A stretch of 64,000 nt of DNA from Sphingopyxis sp. FD7 (GTDB lineage Bacteria > Pseudomonadota > Alphaproteobacteria > Sphingomonadales > Sphingomonadaceae), in NCBI RefSeq assembly GCF_003609835.1, contig NZ_AP017898.1, positions 434,001 through 498,000 on the forward strand. The letters are read 5' to 3'. Within the stretch, counting starts at the first letter, position 1. Every line of letters starts with the position of its first letter. Of the stretch, positions 9,001 to 17,363 are shown in pieces. Both the position numbers and the translations under genes were made by a program. The notes under the pieces are model-generated. The model ran no database searches and was not told the origin of the DNA. It saw nothing but the letters and a program-made list of their open reading frames with translations.

Positions 9001-11223
9001 TTGACCAGCCGTCGTTCGCCGTTCCTGTCCCGCCTTGCCATGGGCAGCGCCCTCGCGCTCGCCTTGACCGCGCAGCCGGCGATGGCGCAGGACGACGACG
9101 GCGCTTACTGGCTCGCGCGCAAGAACCAGATCGTCGTCACCGCGACGCGCTCCGAGGCCAGGGTCGAGGATGTGCCGGTGACCGTATCGGTCAAGAGCGC
9201 CGAGCAGATCGCCGACGAACTCGTCACCGACATCCGCGACCTCGTCCGCTTCGAGCCCGGCGTCAGCGTTCAGCGCCAGCCCGCGCGTTTCGGCGCCGCC
9301 TTGGGCGCGACGGGCCGGGCGGGCAACGACAGCTTCAACATCCGCGGCATCGGCGGCAACCGCGTGCTGATCCAGGTCGATGGCGTGCGCGTCCCCGACG
9401 GTTTCAGCTTCGGCGCGCAGGCGTCGGGGCGCGGCGATTATGTCGATCTCGGCCTCATCAAGTCGGTCGAGATTTTGCGCGGCCCCTCGTCGGCGCTCTA
9501 TGGCAGCGACGGGCTGGCGGGCGCGGTGAGCTTCATCACCGCCGACCCCGCCGATTTCCTGGAGGACGGCCAAAGCGTCGGCGGCCTCCTCCGCGCCGCT
9601 TACGCCAGCGCCGACAAGGAGTTTTCCGAAACCGCGATCCTCGCCGGGCAGAGCGGCGACTGGTCGCTGATGGCCGCCTACACCCGCCGCGATTATCAGG
9701 AACTCGACAACATGGGCGACGTCGGCGGCACCGGCGCCGCGCGGACCCGGCCCAACCCGCAGGACGGCCGTTCGAACGCTGCGCTCGCACGCATTGTCTA
9801 CGATCCCGCCAGCGGCCACAAGCTGCGGCTGACCGGCGAATATCTGGGCACGCGGCTCTACACCAATGGCCTGACCGGCCTCAGCGCCGCGGTCGACCGG
9901 CTCGAAGCCTGGGACATGGGGGAGCGCAAGCGCGTCTCGCTCGACTGGAGCTGGCAGGGCGAGGGGGCGGTCGATTTCGCGCGCGTCGCGCTCTACTGGC
10001 AGGACGGCGAGGACCGCCAATATACCGAGGAAGATCGCGCCACGCTTCCCGACCGCACGCGGCTCAACACGTTCGAAAACCGCGTCATCGGGGCTTCGGC
10101 CGACGCCCGCGCCGACTTTGCGACCGGCGCGATCGCGCACCGGCTCGTTTTCGGCGGCGACATCAGCCAGACGCGCCAGCGCGGGCTGCGCGACGGCACC
10201 GTCCCGCCGACAGGCGAAACCTTCCCGACACGCGCCTTTCCGGTCACCGATTTCACCCGCGGCGGCCTGTTCGTCGGCGACGAAATCGCGATCGCCGATG
10301 GCCGCCTCACGCTCTACCCCGCGCTGCGCTTCGACTGGTATGATCTGTCGCCGCAGGACGATCCGCTGCTCCCAGCCTTTGCCGGTGCCGGGCAGGACGG
10401 TTCGCGCCTGTCGCCCAAGATCGGCGCGGTGTGGAAAGTCACCGACCAGGTCCGCCTGTTCGCCAATTATGCGACGGGCTTCAAGGCGCCCGAACCGGGG
10501 CAGGTCAACCAGTTCTTTGAAAATCTGACCTCGCCCTTTTTCTCCTATCGTTCGGTGCCGAACCCCGACCTCGGCCCCGAACGCAGCGAAAGTTTCGAGG
10601 GCGGCGTGCGCCTTGGCAGCGATGCCGTCAGCCTCGACGTCACCGCCTTTTCGGCGCGCTACAAGGATTTCATCAGCCAGGAGCAGGTCGGCGGCACCGG
10701 CACCATCGCCGATCCCATCCGCTTCCAGTTCGTCAATCTCGACCGTGCGCGCGTCAAGGGCGCCGAAGCGCGGTTCGAGGGGCGGGCGTCGTCCGGCCTC
10801 TATACGACGCTCGCCCTTTCCTATGCCACGGGCGATTCGATCCAGCCCGACGGGACGCGCGTGCCGCTGGCGTCGATCGACCCGCTCAAGCTGGTCGTCG
10901 GTGTCGGCTATCGCGAGCCGCAAAGCGGCCGTTTCGGCGGCCAGATCGTGATGACGCACAGCGCGCGCAAGGACGCGTCGCGCGCGGCGGGCGCCTGCAC
11001 CGCCGCCGAATGCTATCGCCCGGATGGCTTCACCATCCTCGACGCGACCGCCTTTGTGCGGATCGTGGAAGGGCTGACGCTGCGCGCCGGGGTCTTCAAC
11101 ATCCTGGACAGGAAATATGCGTGGTGGAGCGATGCGCGCGGCCTCGCCGCCAGTTCGACCATAACCGACGCCTATACCCAGCCCGGCCGCAACGCATCGG
11201 CGTCGCTGAGCTTCCGTTTCTGA
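9001..11223 (+). CDS. TonB-dependent receptor, haem/haemoglobin type
   Basis: A 740-residue outer-membrane receptor. The signal peptide (residues 1-30) ends in AQPAMAQ. A TonB-box-like IVVTATRSE follows near 41, then the plug domain with NIRGIGGNRVLIQVDGVRVPD and VEILRGPSSALYGSDGLAGAV, and the 22-strand barrel ends in a C-terminal aromatic (SLSFRF). The plug sequence is closest in character to haemoglobin/transferrin/lactoferrin receptors, so haem or haem-protein iron is the likely substrate. The start is TTG at 9001 after a GGGGAAG ribosome-binding site. It is followed 20 nt later by a DUF6607-like gene, probably in the same operon. Confidence 0.9.
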   Translation: MTSRRSPFLSRLAMGSALALALTAQPAMAQDDDGAYWLARKNQIVVTATRSEARVEDVPVTVSVKSAEQIADELVTDIRDLVRFEPGVSVQRQPARFGAALGATGRAGNDSFNIRGIGGNRVLIQVDGVRVPDGFSFGAQASGRGDYVDLGLIKSVEILRGPSSALYGSDGLAGAVSFITADPADFLEDGQSVGGLLRAAYASADKEFSETAILAGQSGDWSLMAAYTRRDYQELDNMGDVGGTGAARTRPNPQDGRSNAALARIVYDPASGHKLRLTGEYLGTRLYTNGLTGLSAAVDRLEAWDMGERKRVSLDWSWQGEGAVDFARVALYWQDGEDRQYTEEDRATLPDRTRLNTFENRVIGASADARADFATGAIAHRLVFGGDISQTRQRGLRDGTVPPTGETFPTRAFPVTDFTRGGLFVGDEIAIADGRLTLYPALRFDWYDLSPQDDPLLPAFAGAGQDGSRLSPKIGAVWKVTDQVRLFANYATGFKAPEPGQVNQFFENLTSPFFSYRSVPNPDLGPERSESFEGGVRLGSDAVSLDVTAFSARYKDFISQEQVGGTGTIADPIRFQFVNLDRARVKGAEARFEGRASSGLYTTLALSYATGDSIQPDGTRVPLASIDPLKLVVGVGYREPQSGRFGGQIVMTHSARKDASRAAGACTAAECYRPDGFTILDATAFVRIVEGLTLRAGVFNILDRKYAWWSDARGLAASSTITDAYTQPGRNASASLSFRF

Positions 11224-11243
11224 CCAGAGCAAAGGACTGCACC

Positions 11244-12212
11244 ATGAAGAAAGTCACCATCATCGCGGGTCTGCTGCTGTCGGCCGCGCTTCCCGCCACC
11301 CTCTCGGCGCACCCGCCGATCGCCGCCGAGGCGGCCGCGGCCAGTTTCGAGCAGGACCGCGCCGACATCCTCGCGATGGCGGGCAATTACAAGGTGCGGT
11401 TCGACATGCAGGAATCGACGCGCTGGGACGCGGGCTACACCCCGCTCGCCGCCAAGACGTCGGGCGGGCACGAGGTCGTCCGCGTCGTCGAGGATACGGG
11501 GCGCAAGATCATGCTCCAGCACCTGCTCGTCATCGAACATGAGGGCAAGACGCACATCATCAAGCATTGGCGGCAGGACTGGGAATATGAACCCCAGCGC
11601 GTGCTCGTCTATTCGGACCGCAACAAATGGGTGTGGGAGGATGTCCCCGAACGGATGCGCACCGGCCGCTGGTCGCAGACCGTTTATCAGGTCGACGACA
11701 GCCCGCGCTACGGCGGCTGGGGCCAGTTTGAAACGCAGGCGGGCATCCGCCGCTGGCGCTCCAACTGGACGTGGCGCCCGCTCGCGCGCCGCGATGCCGT
11801 CCGGGATCCCGTCTACGACCGCTATTATGCGATCAACCGCCACCAGCCGACCCCCGACGGCTGGATCCACTGGCAGGACAATACGAAGATGGGCACGAAG
11901 GATGGCAAGCTGGTGCCGATCGTCCAGGAATATGTGCTCAACACCTACACCAAATATGACCAATATGATGTGAAGGCCGCCGACGATTATTGGGCCGCGA
12001 CCAGGGATTATTGGGCCGCGGTGCGCGCGGCGTGGGACCGGGTTGCCGCCGCGAAGGGCGGCATCGCGATCGACGAAAAGGCCGACACCGGCACCGTCAT
12101 CAGCGGCCGCCTCCTCGAAATCGCCGACGAGGTTCAGGACGGCAAGCTGACGACCGCCAGGGCCGTTGCCGAGGCGACCAGGCTGATCGAGGCGAACACG
12201 CGCAAGATTTGA
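11244..12212 (+). CDS. Exported protein, DUF6607-like, partner of the TonB receptor
   Basis: A 322-residue protein with an N-terminal signal peptide (MKKVTIIAGLLLSAALPATL, cleavage near SAH). The mature part is rich in Trp and Tyr (KHWRQDWEYEP, WIHWQDNTKMG, DYWAATRDYWAAVRAAW), suggesting a periplasmic or outer-membrane-associated fold. I believe it belongs to DUF6607, a family often found next to haem-type TonB receptors. Its function is unknown; a role in haem handling is inferred only from the receptor 20 nt upstream. A strong hairpin follows the stop. Confidence 0.8.
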   Translation: MKKVTIIAGLLLSAALPATLSAHPPIAAEAAAASFEQDRADILAMAGNYKVRFDMQESTRWDAGYTPLAAKTSGGHEVVRVVEDTGRKIMLQHLLVIEHEGKTHIIKHWRQDWEYEPQRVLVYSDRNKWVWEDVPERMRTGRWSQTVYQVDDSPRYGGWGQFETQAGIRRWRSNWTWRPLARRDAVRDPVYDRYYAINRHQPTPDGWIHWQDNTKMGTKDGKLVPIVQEYVLNTYTKYDQYDVKAADDYWAATRDYWAAVRAAWDRVAAAKGGIAIDEKADTGTVISGRLLEIADEVQDGKLTTARAVAEATRLIEANTRKI

Positions 12213-12240
12213 CGCCCTTCACCATGTGAAGCCCGCACCT

Positions 12241-12272
12241 GGGGGCGGCCGGAAACGGCTGCCCCCATTTTG
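12241..12272 (+). terminator. Rho-independent terminator after the receptor operon
   Basis: GGGGGCGGCC and GGCTGCCCCC form a 10-bp stem with one mismatch around the loop GGAAAC, followed by ATTTTG. It lies about 30 nt after the stop of the DUF6607-like gene. The T tract is short. Confidence 0.65.
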
Positions 12273-12331
12273 TGCCGGGGGATGCGATGGCGGCTTTGGG
12301 GTGGTTAGCGGACATTGAGGGGTTGCGCTGG

Positions 12332-12455
12332 TCTCCCCTCCCGCAAGCGGGAGGGGCAGCGAGACTTACGAACTTTGTTCGTTAGTCGCAGCGGGGTGGG
12401 CCATTGCCACGCTGCTGCCCACCCCCGACCCCTCCCGCAAGCGGGAGGGGAGAGA
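12332..12455. repeat. Pair of identical GC-rich hairpins
   Basis: The same self-complementary 22-nt hairpin (arms CCCCTCCCGC and GCGGGAGGGG, loop AA) occurs at 12,335-12,356 and 12,429-12,450, separated by about 70 nt of partly symmetrical sequence. The gap between the DUF6607-like gene and the convergent doxX-like gene holds this repeat and a terminator, with no gene. Confidence 0.8.
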
Positions 12456-12490
12456 ATGGCCGCTACCGGTCGAAAACCGACGTCAAACCC

Positions 12491-12868
12491 CTATTTTTTC
12501 GCTCCCTCGACGCTCCACACCCCCGCGCCGCGCGTCGCGATGAACAGGAAGATGAAGCAGTAAAGCGCGATCGTCTCGCCGCCATTGGCGATCGGATAAA
12601 GCCCCTGGCTGCCGTGCGCGACCCAATAGCCGACCGCCGACATCCCGCTCGCGATAAAGGCCGCGGGGCGGGTGAACAGGCCGATGACGATCAGTGCGCC
12701 GGCGACGATCTCGATCATCCCCGCCGCATAGAGCATCGGATTGAGCGGATAGGGAAAGGCCACCGGGAAATGGAAGAATTTCTGCACGCCATGCGCCAGG
12801 AACAACAGCCCGGACACGATGCGCAGCAGCGCATAGGCCTGTTCGCCGAAACCATCGAGAAACTTCAT
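12491..12868 (-). CDS. DoxX family membrane protein
   Basis: A 125-residue inner-membrane protein with four predicted transmembrane segments (YALLRIVSGLLFLAHGVQKF, PMLYAAGMIEIVAGALIVIGL, PAAFIASGMSAVGYWV and IALYCFIFLFIA). The LRIVSGLLFLAHGVQKF opening is the DoxX signature. Bacterial DoxX proteins are linked to redox or thiol stress, but biochemical roles vary. The start at 12,868 is chosen for the GGAGG just upstream and the match to family N-termini; a longer in-frame start exists. It is divergent from the ECF41-controlled operon. Confidence 0.9.
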   Translation of the reverse strand: MKFLDGFGEQAYALLRIVSGLLFLAHGVQKFFHFPVAFPYPLNPMLYAAGMIEIVAGALIVIGLFTRPAAFIASGMSAVGYWVAHGSQGLYPIANGGETIALYCFIFLFIATRGAGVWSVEGAKK

Positions 12869-12948
12869 GGCTGGACCTCCCTCTCCTTGTGCCGAGACGG
12901 GCAGGCTAGTGGATTTTTCGGCGCCCGCGACATTTTTTTTGCGGTTCA

Positions 12949-12975
12949 TGTCACACCCGCCGATGCTGTCTCGTC
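12949..12975 (+). promoter_or_regulatory. ECF41-type sigma factor promoter
   Basis: TGTCACA at 12,949-12,955 and CGTC at 12,972-12,975 are separated by 16 nt. These are the -35 and -10 elements reported for ECF41 sigma factors, which typically drive their own gene and the linked carboxymuconolactone decarboxylase-type gene. The site lies 33 nt before the decarboxylase-like start, and the ECF41 gene follows directly. Confidence 0.8.
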
Positions 12976-13008
12976 ATGTCTGCACAACCCCCTTGAAGGA
13001 GACATGAT

Positions 13009-13464
13009 ATGACCCGCGTAACCGACCCCTTTGCCGCCGCCCCGCAATTGATGAAACAGTGGATGGGCGCCAGCCTCGCGATCGAAAAGAGCCTCGAGAA
13101 AAGCCTGGTCGAACTCGTCAAGATCCGCGCCTCGATCCTCAACGCCTGCGCCAATTGCATCAACATGCACAGCGCCGACGCCCGCGCGCTGGGCGAAAGC
13201 GAACAGCGCATCTACCTGCTCGCCGCCTGGCACGAAGCGCCGGTCTACACGCCGCGCGAACGCGCCGCGCTCGCCTGGACCGACGCCTTGACCACGCTGT
13301 CGCAAGGCCACACACAGCAGGCAGCAAAAGAGGCGCTCGAAGCGCATTTCACCCCGGAGGAACAGGTGAACCTGACCCTGATGATCAACATCATCAACGG
13401 CTGGAATCGGATCGCGGTCGGTTTCGACCTCTGGTACGAAGGCGGCGCGGCCAAGGCGGCCTGA
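13009..13464 (+). CDS. Carboxymuconolactone decarboxylase family protein (AhpD-like)
   Basis: A 151-residue protein of the CMD/AhpD fold. The motif NACANCINMHSADAR near residues 45-59 holds the CxxC plus His used for alkylhydroperoxidase-type thiol chemistry. The true substrate is unknown; AhpD-like disulfide reductase or peroxidase activity is likely. AAGGAG upstream supports the start. It overlaps the ECF41 gene (TGATG) and sits behind an ECF41-type promoter, matching the known pairing of ECF41 with COE-type (carboxymuconolactone decarboxylase, oxidoreductase, epimerase) proteins. Confidence 0.93.
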   Translation: MTRVTDPFAAAPQLMKQWMGASLAIEKSLEKSLVELVKIRASILNACANCINMHSADARALGESEQRIYLLAAWHEAPVYTPRERAALAWTDALTTLSQGHTQQAAKEALEAHFTPEEQVNLTLMINIINGWNRIAVGFDLWYEGGAAKAA

Positions 13465-14330
13465 TGACGGCGACGCGCCCCGACGATGCCGCGGACGCAG
13501 CGGTGCATTTCGACCCGCTGCGTCCGATGCTGACGCGCGTGGCCTACCGGATGCTGGGTTCGGTCGCCGACGCCGAGGATGTCGTGCAGGACGCCTTCCT
13601 CCGCTGGCTCGGCACCGACCGCAATGCAGTGCGCGAACCCGCGGCGTTTCTGCGCCGCACGGTGACGCGGCTCTGCCTCGATCAGCTCAAATCGGCGCGG
13701 GCGCGGCGCGAAACCTATATCGGCCCCTGGCTCCCCGATCCGCTCGTCGAGGAGGAGGCCGACGATGACGTGACCCTGCCGCTGATGCTCGCGCTCGAAC
13801 GGCTCTCCCCTCTGGAGCGCGCGGCTTTCCTGCTCCACGACGTCTTCGGCGTTGGCTTTGACGAGGTCGCAAGGACGATCGAACGCGATCCGGCGGCAAC
13901 GCGCCAGCTCGCCGCCCGCGCCCGCGCGCACGTCCGCGATGCGCGCCCGCGCTACAGGCTGGAGAAGGAACGCGGGCTGGAAATCGCGCACGCCTTTTTC
14001 GAGGCGTCGCGCAGCGGCGACATGGCCGCGCTCGGCGCCATGCTCGCCGCCGACGTCGGCATGTGGGCGGATGGCGGCGGCAAACGCCCGGCGGCCGCGG
14101 TCCCGATCCTTGGCAAGGCGCTGGTGATGAAAGTGCATCGCAGCATCGCGGTACTGCTGCGTAAATATGGCTCGACGCTGGTTTGCATGGGCGTCATCAA
14201 CGGCCTGCCGGGTTTCGTCACGCGCGAAGCCGACGGCGAGCTTCAGACGACGGCGCTCGAGATCGAGGACAACAGGATCACCGGCATCTATGTGATGCGC
14301 AACCCCGACAAGCTGCGGCACGTGCATTGA
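13464..14330 (+). CDS. ECF41-group RNA polymerase sigma factor with SnoaL-like C-terminal domain
   Basis: A 288-residue sigma factor. Region 2 (RVAYRMLGSVADAEDVVQDA, near residues 25-45) and region 4 (LPLMLALERLSPLERAAFLL, near 108-127) are followed by a SnoaL-like extension. The linker WLPDPL (near 90), DGGGK (near 200) and NPDKL (near 282) are hallmark motifs of ECF41 factors, where the C-terminal domain modulates activity in place of an anti-sigma factor. The start overlaps the stop of the decarboxylase-like gene, so the two are translationally coupled. The signal is unknown; oxidative or redox stress is inferred from the partner. Confidence 0.93.
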   Translation: MTATRPDDAADAAVHFDPLRPMLTRVAYRMLGSVADAEDVVQDAFLRWLGTDRNAVREPAAFLRRTVTRLCLDQLKSARARRETYIGPWLPDPLVEEEADDDVTLPLMLALERLSPLERAAFLLHDVFGVGFDEVARTIERDPAATRQLAARARAHVRDARPRYRLEKERGLEIAHAFFEASRSGDMAALGAMLAADVGMWADGGGKRPAAAVPILGKALVMKVHRSIAVLLRKYGSTLVCMGVINGLPGFVTREADGELQTTALEIEDNRITGIYVMRNPDKLRHVH

Positions 14331-14385
14331 AGGGCGGGTGGGTTCCGATCGGTGGCGGGCCTTTGCTTCATCGTCACCCTGAACT

Positions 14386-14460
14386 TGTTTCAGCATTCAT
14401 GGCCTGACCTCTGATCCGGCGCTGCGCCGGATCAGAGGTCAGGCCATGAATGCTGAAACA
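14386..14460. repeat. Perfect inverted repeat with 37-nt arms
   Basis: Arms 14,386-14,422 and 14,424-14,460 are exact complements around a single T. The centre reads GGCGCTGCGCC and the ends read TGTTTCAG and CTGAAACA. The surrounding 14,331-14,686 holds no supported gene. A transcript would form a very stable hairpin. There is no T tract, so it is better seen as an interspersed palindromic element than a classic terminator. Confidence 0.9.
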
Positions 14461-14686
14461 GCGAGGCCATCGCCGCAGCCAGCATGACGGAGCTATAGGG
14501 CAGCTCCCCACCCCAAAAACCGTCACTGGAGAACCGCCAAAAAACGCTGTCCTACTGCGCCGCGGCGCGGTAGCGGATGGGCATGATGTCGAACGACGAT
14601 CCCGCAGGGGCAAACGCCGCCCCGAAAACGCGATTTGCGAATGAAGTTGCTCAGTTTTCCGCCATTTTGTCTGCGCGGCTTTTTTC

Positions 14687-15193
14687 GTGCTGAGCGTCGA
14701 AACTCACGCCGCGACACCGTGGCCCGATGCGCTCGACTGGGAAGTGCGCGCGGCCGAGGCGGTTGCCGCCGCGCTCGCGATCACCCCCTTCGCCGCGCTC
14801 GTCGATGCGGCGCCGCTGGTCGAGGTCGCGGTGCGCCTGACCGACGATACCGAAGTTCGCGCGCTCAACCACGATTTCCGGGGCAAGGACAAGCCGACCA
14901 ATGTGCTCTCCTTTCCGCAGGTGCAGGCCGATTTGCTCGAGAGCCTCGCCAACAGCGATGACGGCGAGATCCTGCTCGGCGACATCGTTCTTGCGCGCGA
15001 AACCTGCGCGCGCGAAGCGGAGGAGAAGGGGGTTTCGCTCGCCGATCATGCGACGCACCTGATCGTTCATGGCGCGCTGCATCTGGTCGGCTATGACCAT
15101 ATGGACGATGTGGCGGCGGCGGCGATGGAGACTTTGGAAGTGAAAGCCCTTGCATCGCTGGGTATCGCCAATCCATATGCGGATCAGGATTAA
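14687..15193 (+). CDS. ybeY: Endoribonuclease YbeY
   Basis: A 168-residue zinc endoribonuclease needed for 16S rRNA 3'-end maturation and ribosome quality control. The zinc site HGALHLVGYDH (near residues 127-137) matches the family HGxLHLxGYDH, and NHDFRGKDKPTNVLSFP is also diagnostic. The start is a GTG at 14,687, which gives the usual length. It is followed by corC 19 nt later, as in the common phoH-ybeY-corC order, but phoH is about 6.3 kb away here. Confidence 0.95.
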   Translation: MLSVETHAATPWPDALDWEVRAAEAVAAALAITPFAALVDAAPLVEVAVRLTDDTEVRALNHDFRGKDKPTNVLSFPQVQADLLESLANSDDGEILLGDIVLARETCAREAEEKGVSLADHATHLIVHGALHLVGYDHMDDVAAAAMETLEVKALASLGIANPYADQD

Positions 15194-15212
15194 CTTGGGA
15201 CACGCAGCAATC

Positions 15213-16157
15213 ATGCCCGACGAACAGGGGTCTTCGAGCCGATCGGAAGAGGACAGTAGCAGGTCCGGGCTGCTGTCCGGGCTGAGAAACCTGCTCTTCG
15301 GCGGCGACAAGGAACCGTCGCTGCGCGAACAGATCGAAGAGGTCATCGACGAGGCCGAGGAAGAGGGCGAGGATCGCCGCGGCAGCAATATCGTCGGCGA
15401 CCTGTCCCCCATCGAGCGCAAGATGCTGCGCAACCTGCTCCATTTCGGCGAACAGACGGTCGACGATGTCGCGGTGCCGCGCGGCGAGATCATCGCGATT
15501 CCCGAAACCGCGACGTTCGAGGACATCCTCGCCATCTTTGCCGACGCGGGCCACAGCCGCCTGCCGGTCTATCGCGAAAGCCTCGACGAAGTGATCGGCA
15601 TGATCCACGTCAAGGACGTCTTTGCCGTGCTCGCCGAAAAGCGGCCGCCGCCGCCGCTGCTCGACCTGCTCCGCCAGCCGCTCTACGTCCCGCAATCGAT
15701 GGGCGTGCTCGACCTGCTCGCCGAAATGCGCGCCAAGCGCACCCATCTGGCGATCGTGATCGACGAATATTCGGGGACCGAGGGGTTGCTGACGATCGAG
15801 GATCTGGTCGAGGAGATCGTCGGCGAGATCGAGGACGAGCATGACGACGAGCCCGAACCGCTGATCGTTGCGGGCGAGGGCGGCTGCTGGGAAGTCGATG
15901 CGCGCGCCGAACTCGACGACCTTGGCGAAGCGGTCGACCCGCGGCTGGCCGAGGTCGAGGAGGATGTGGACACGCTCGGCGGGCTCGCCGCGGTGCTCGC
16001 GGGGCATGTGCCCGAGGTTGGCGAAGTGCTCGTCCACCCCAGCGGCTGGCGGATCGAGGTGACCGACGCCGACGAACGCCGCGTCCATCACCTGCGGCTG
16101 CACCCGCCCATCGAGGTCGACCTGGAGGCGCCATCGGAGCGCCGCGAGGGTTTCTGA
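15213..16157 (+). CDS. CorC/HlyC family CBS-domain protein (hemolysin-family, transporter-associated)
   Basis: A 314-residue cytosolic protein. An acidic N-terminal part (LREQIEEVIDEAEEEGED) is followed by two CBS domains (about residues 85-205, including VPRGEIIAIPETATFEDIL and HLAIVIDEYSGTEGLLTIEDL) and a C-terminal CorC_HlyC domain (about 225-300). It lacks the membrane DUF21 part, so it is the short CorC form. Relatives are linked to Mg/Co efflux and membrane integrity. The ATG at 15,213 is preferred over a TTG within ybeY. Confidence 0.92.
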   Translation: MPDEQGSSSRSEEDSSRSGLLSGLRNLLFGGDKEPSLREQIEEVIDEAEEEGEDRRGSNIVGDLSPIERKMLRNLLHFGEQTVDDVAVPRGEIIAIPETATFEDILAIFADAGHSRLPVYRESLDEVIGMIHVKDVFAVLAEKRPPPPLLDLLRQPLYVPQSMGVLDLLAEMRAKRTHLAIVIDEYSGTEGLLTIEDLVEEIVGEIEDEHDDEPEPLIVAGEGGCWEVDARAELDDLGEAVDPRLAEVEEDVDTLGGLAAVLAGHVPEVGEVLVHPSGWRIEVTDADERRVHHLRLHPPIEVDLEAPSERREGF

Positions 16158-16198
16158 CGCAATTGCCTTTGGGGGGCGGAGGGATTAGGCGCGACTGG

Positions 16199-17356
16199 AT
16201 GGACGTTTCGGACCTTCGCATCGCTCTGTTCAGCGGCAATTACAATATGACGACCGACGGCGCGAACAAGGCGCTCAATCGCCTCGTCGGCTACCTCCTG
16301 GCGCATGGCGCGGCGGTGCGCGTCTATTCGCCGACAGTCGCCAACCCCGATTTTGAACCGACGGGCGACCTCGTCAGCGTGCCGTCGATGGCGATCCCCG
16401 GGCGCAGCGAATATCGCATCCCTTTGAGCTTTTCATCCCGAGTGCGCGAAGACATCGCGGCCTTTGCGCCCAATATCGTCCATATCTCCAGCCCCGACCG
16501 CGTGTCGCGGCAGGCGGCGGCGTGGGCGCGGCGCCGCCGGATCCCGGTGGCCTGTTCGGTCCACACGCGCTTTGAAACCTATTTTCGCTACTACAATCTC
16601 TCATTCCTCGAACCGCTCGTCGTTGCCTGGCTGCGCCGCCTCTACCGCCGCTGCGACGCGCTGATCGCGCCATCCGAAAGCTTTGCGCAGGTGCTCCGCG
16701 ACCAGCGGATGAACTATGACATCGGCATCTGGACGCGCGGCGTCGAACAGGGGATTTTCCACCCCGGTCGCCGTGACCCGGACTGGCGCCGGTCGCTCGG
16801 CATCGCCGACGACACGCCCGCCATCGCCTTCCTCGGCCGGTTGGTGATGGAAAAGGGGCTCGACGTCTTTGCCGACGCGATCGACGCGCTCCGGCGGCGC
16901 GGCGTCGCGCACCAGGTCGTCGTGATCGGCGAGGGACCGGCGGGCGACTGGTTTGAATCGCGGCTGCCGAATGCGCATTTCGTCGGGTTTCAGGGTGGCG
17001 TCGACCTCGCCCGCGCGCTTGCCTCGTGCGACATTTTTTTCAATCCGTCGATCACCGAAACCTTTGGCAATGTCACGCTCGAGGCGATGGCGTGCGGGCT
17101 GCCCGTGGTTGCGGCGCGCGCGACGGGGAGCGCGAGTATCGTCAAGCACGGCCAGACGGGCTATCTCGTCGCGCCGGGGTCGATCTCGGGCTTCGCCGAC
17201 CATCTTCAGCGCTATTGCAGCGATACGGCGCTGCGCGCCGACCATGGCGCCGCGGCGGTGCGCGAAAGCGGCGCCTATCAGTGGGATGCGATCAACCAGG
17301 CGGTCGCCGACACCTATTTGCGCCTGATCCGCCAGAAACAGCGGCACGGGGGCTGA
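16199..17356 (+). CDS. Glycosyltransferase family 4, alpha-mannosyltransferase-like
   Basis: A 385-residue GT-B glycosyltransferase. The N-terminal domain begins LRIALFSGNYNMTTDGANKAL. The C-terminal nucleotide-sugar domain has IAFLGRLVMEKGLDVFADAI near residue 217 and the EX7E motif in SITETFGNVTLEAM near 290. It resembles the GDP-mannose-dependent monoacylated alpha-mannosyltransferases and digalactosyl/glucuronosyl-type lipid transferases used for sphingomonad glycolipids; the donor and acceptor cannot be read from sequence. The ATG at 16,199 is preferred to an upstream TTG. rarA starts 8 nt after its stop. Confidence 0.9.
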   Translation: MDVSDLRIALFSGNYNMTTDGANKALNRLVGYLLAHGAAVRVYSPTVANPDFEPTGDLVSVPSMAIPGRSEYRIPLSFSSRVREDIAAFAPNIVHISSPDRVSRQAAAWARRRRIPVACSVHTRFETYFRYYNLSFLEPLVVAWLRRLYRRCDALIAPSESFAQVLRDQRMNYDIGIWTRGVEQGIFHPGRRDPDWRRSLGIADDTPAIAFLGRLVMEKGLDVFADAIDALRRRGVAHQVVVIGEGPAGDWFESRLPNAHFVGFQGGVDLARALASCDIFFNPSITETFGNVTLEAMACGLPVVAARATGSASIVKHGQTGYLVAPGSISGFADHLQRYCSDTALRADHGAAAVRESGAYQWDAINQAVADTYLRLIRQKQRHGG

Positions 17357-17363
17357 GCGTCCG

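Noticed and set aside
8983-11232. A 749-codon frame antisense to the TonB receptor
   Set aside because: The receptor has a signal peptide, plug and barrel signatures. The antisense frame is compositional only.
14386-14460. The long palindrome as a Rho-independent terminator of the ECF41 gene
   Set aside because: The stem is far longer than needed and no T tract follows, so an interspersed repeat is the better reading.
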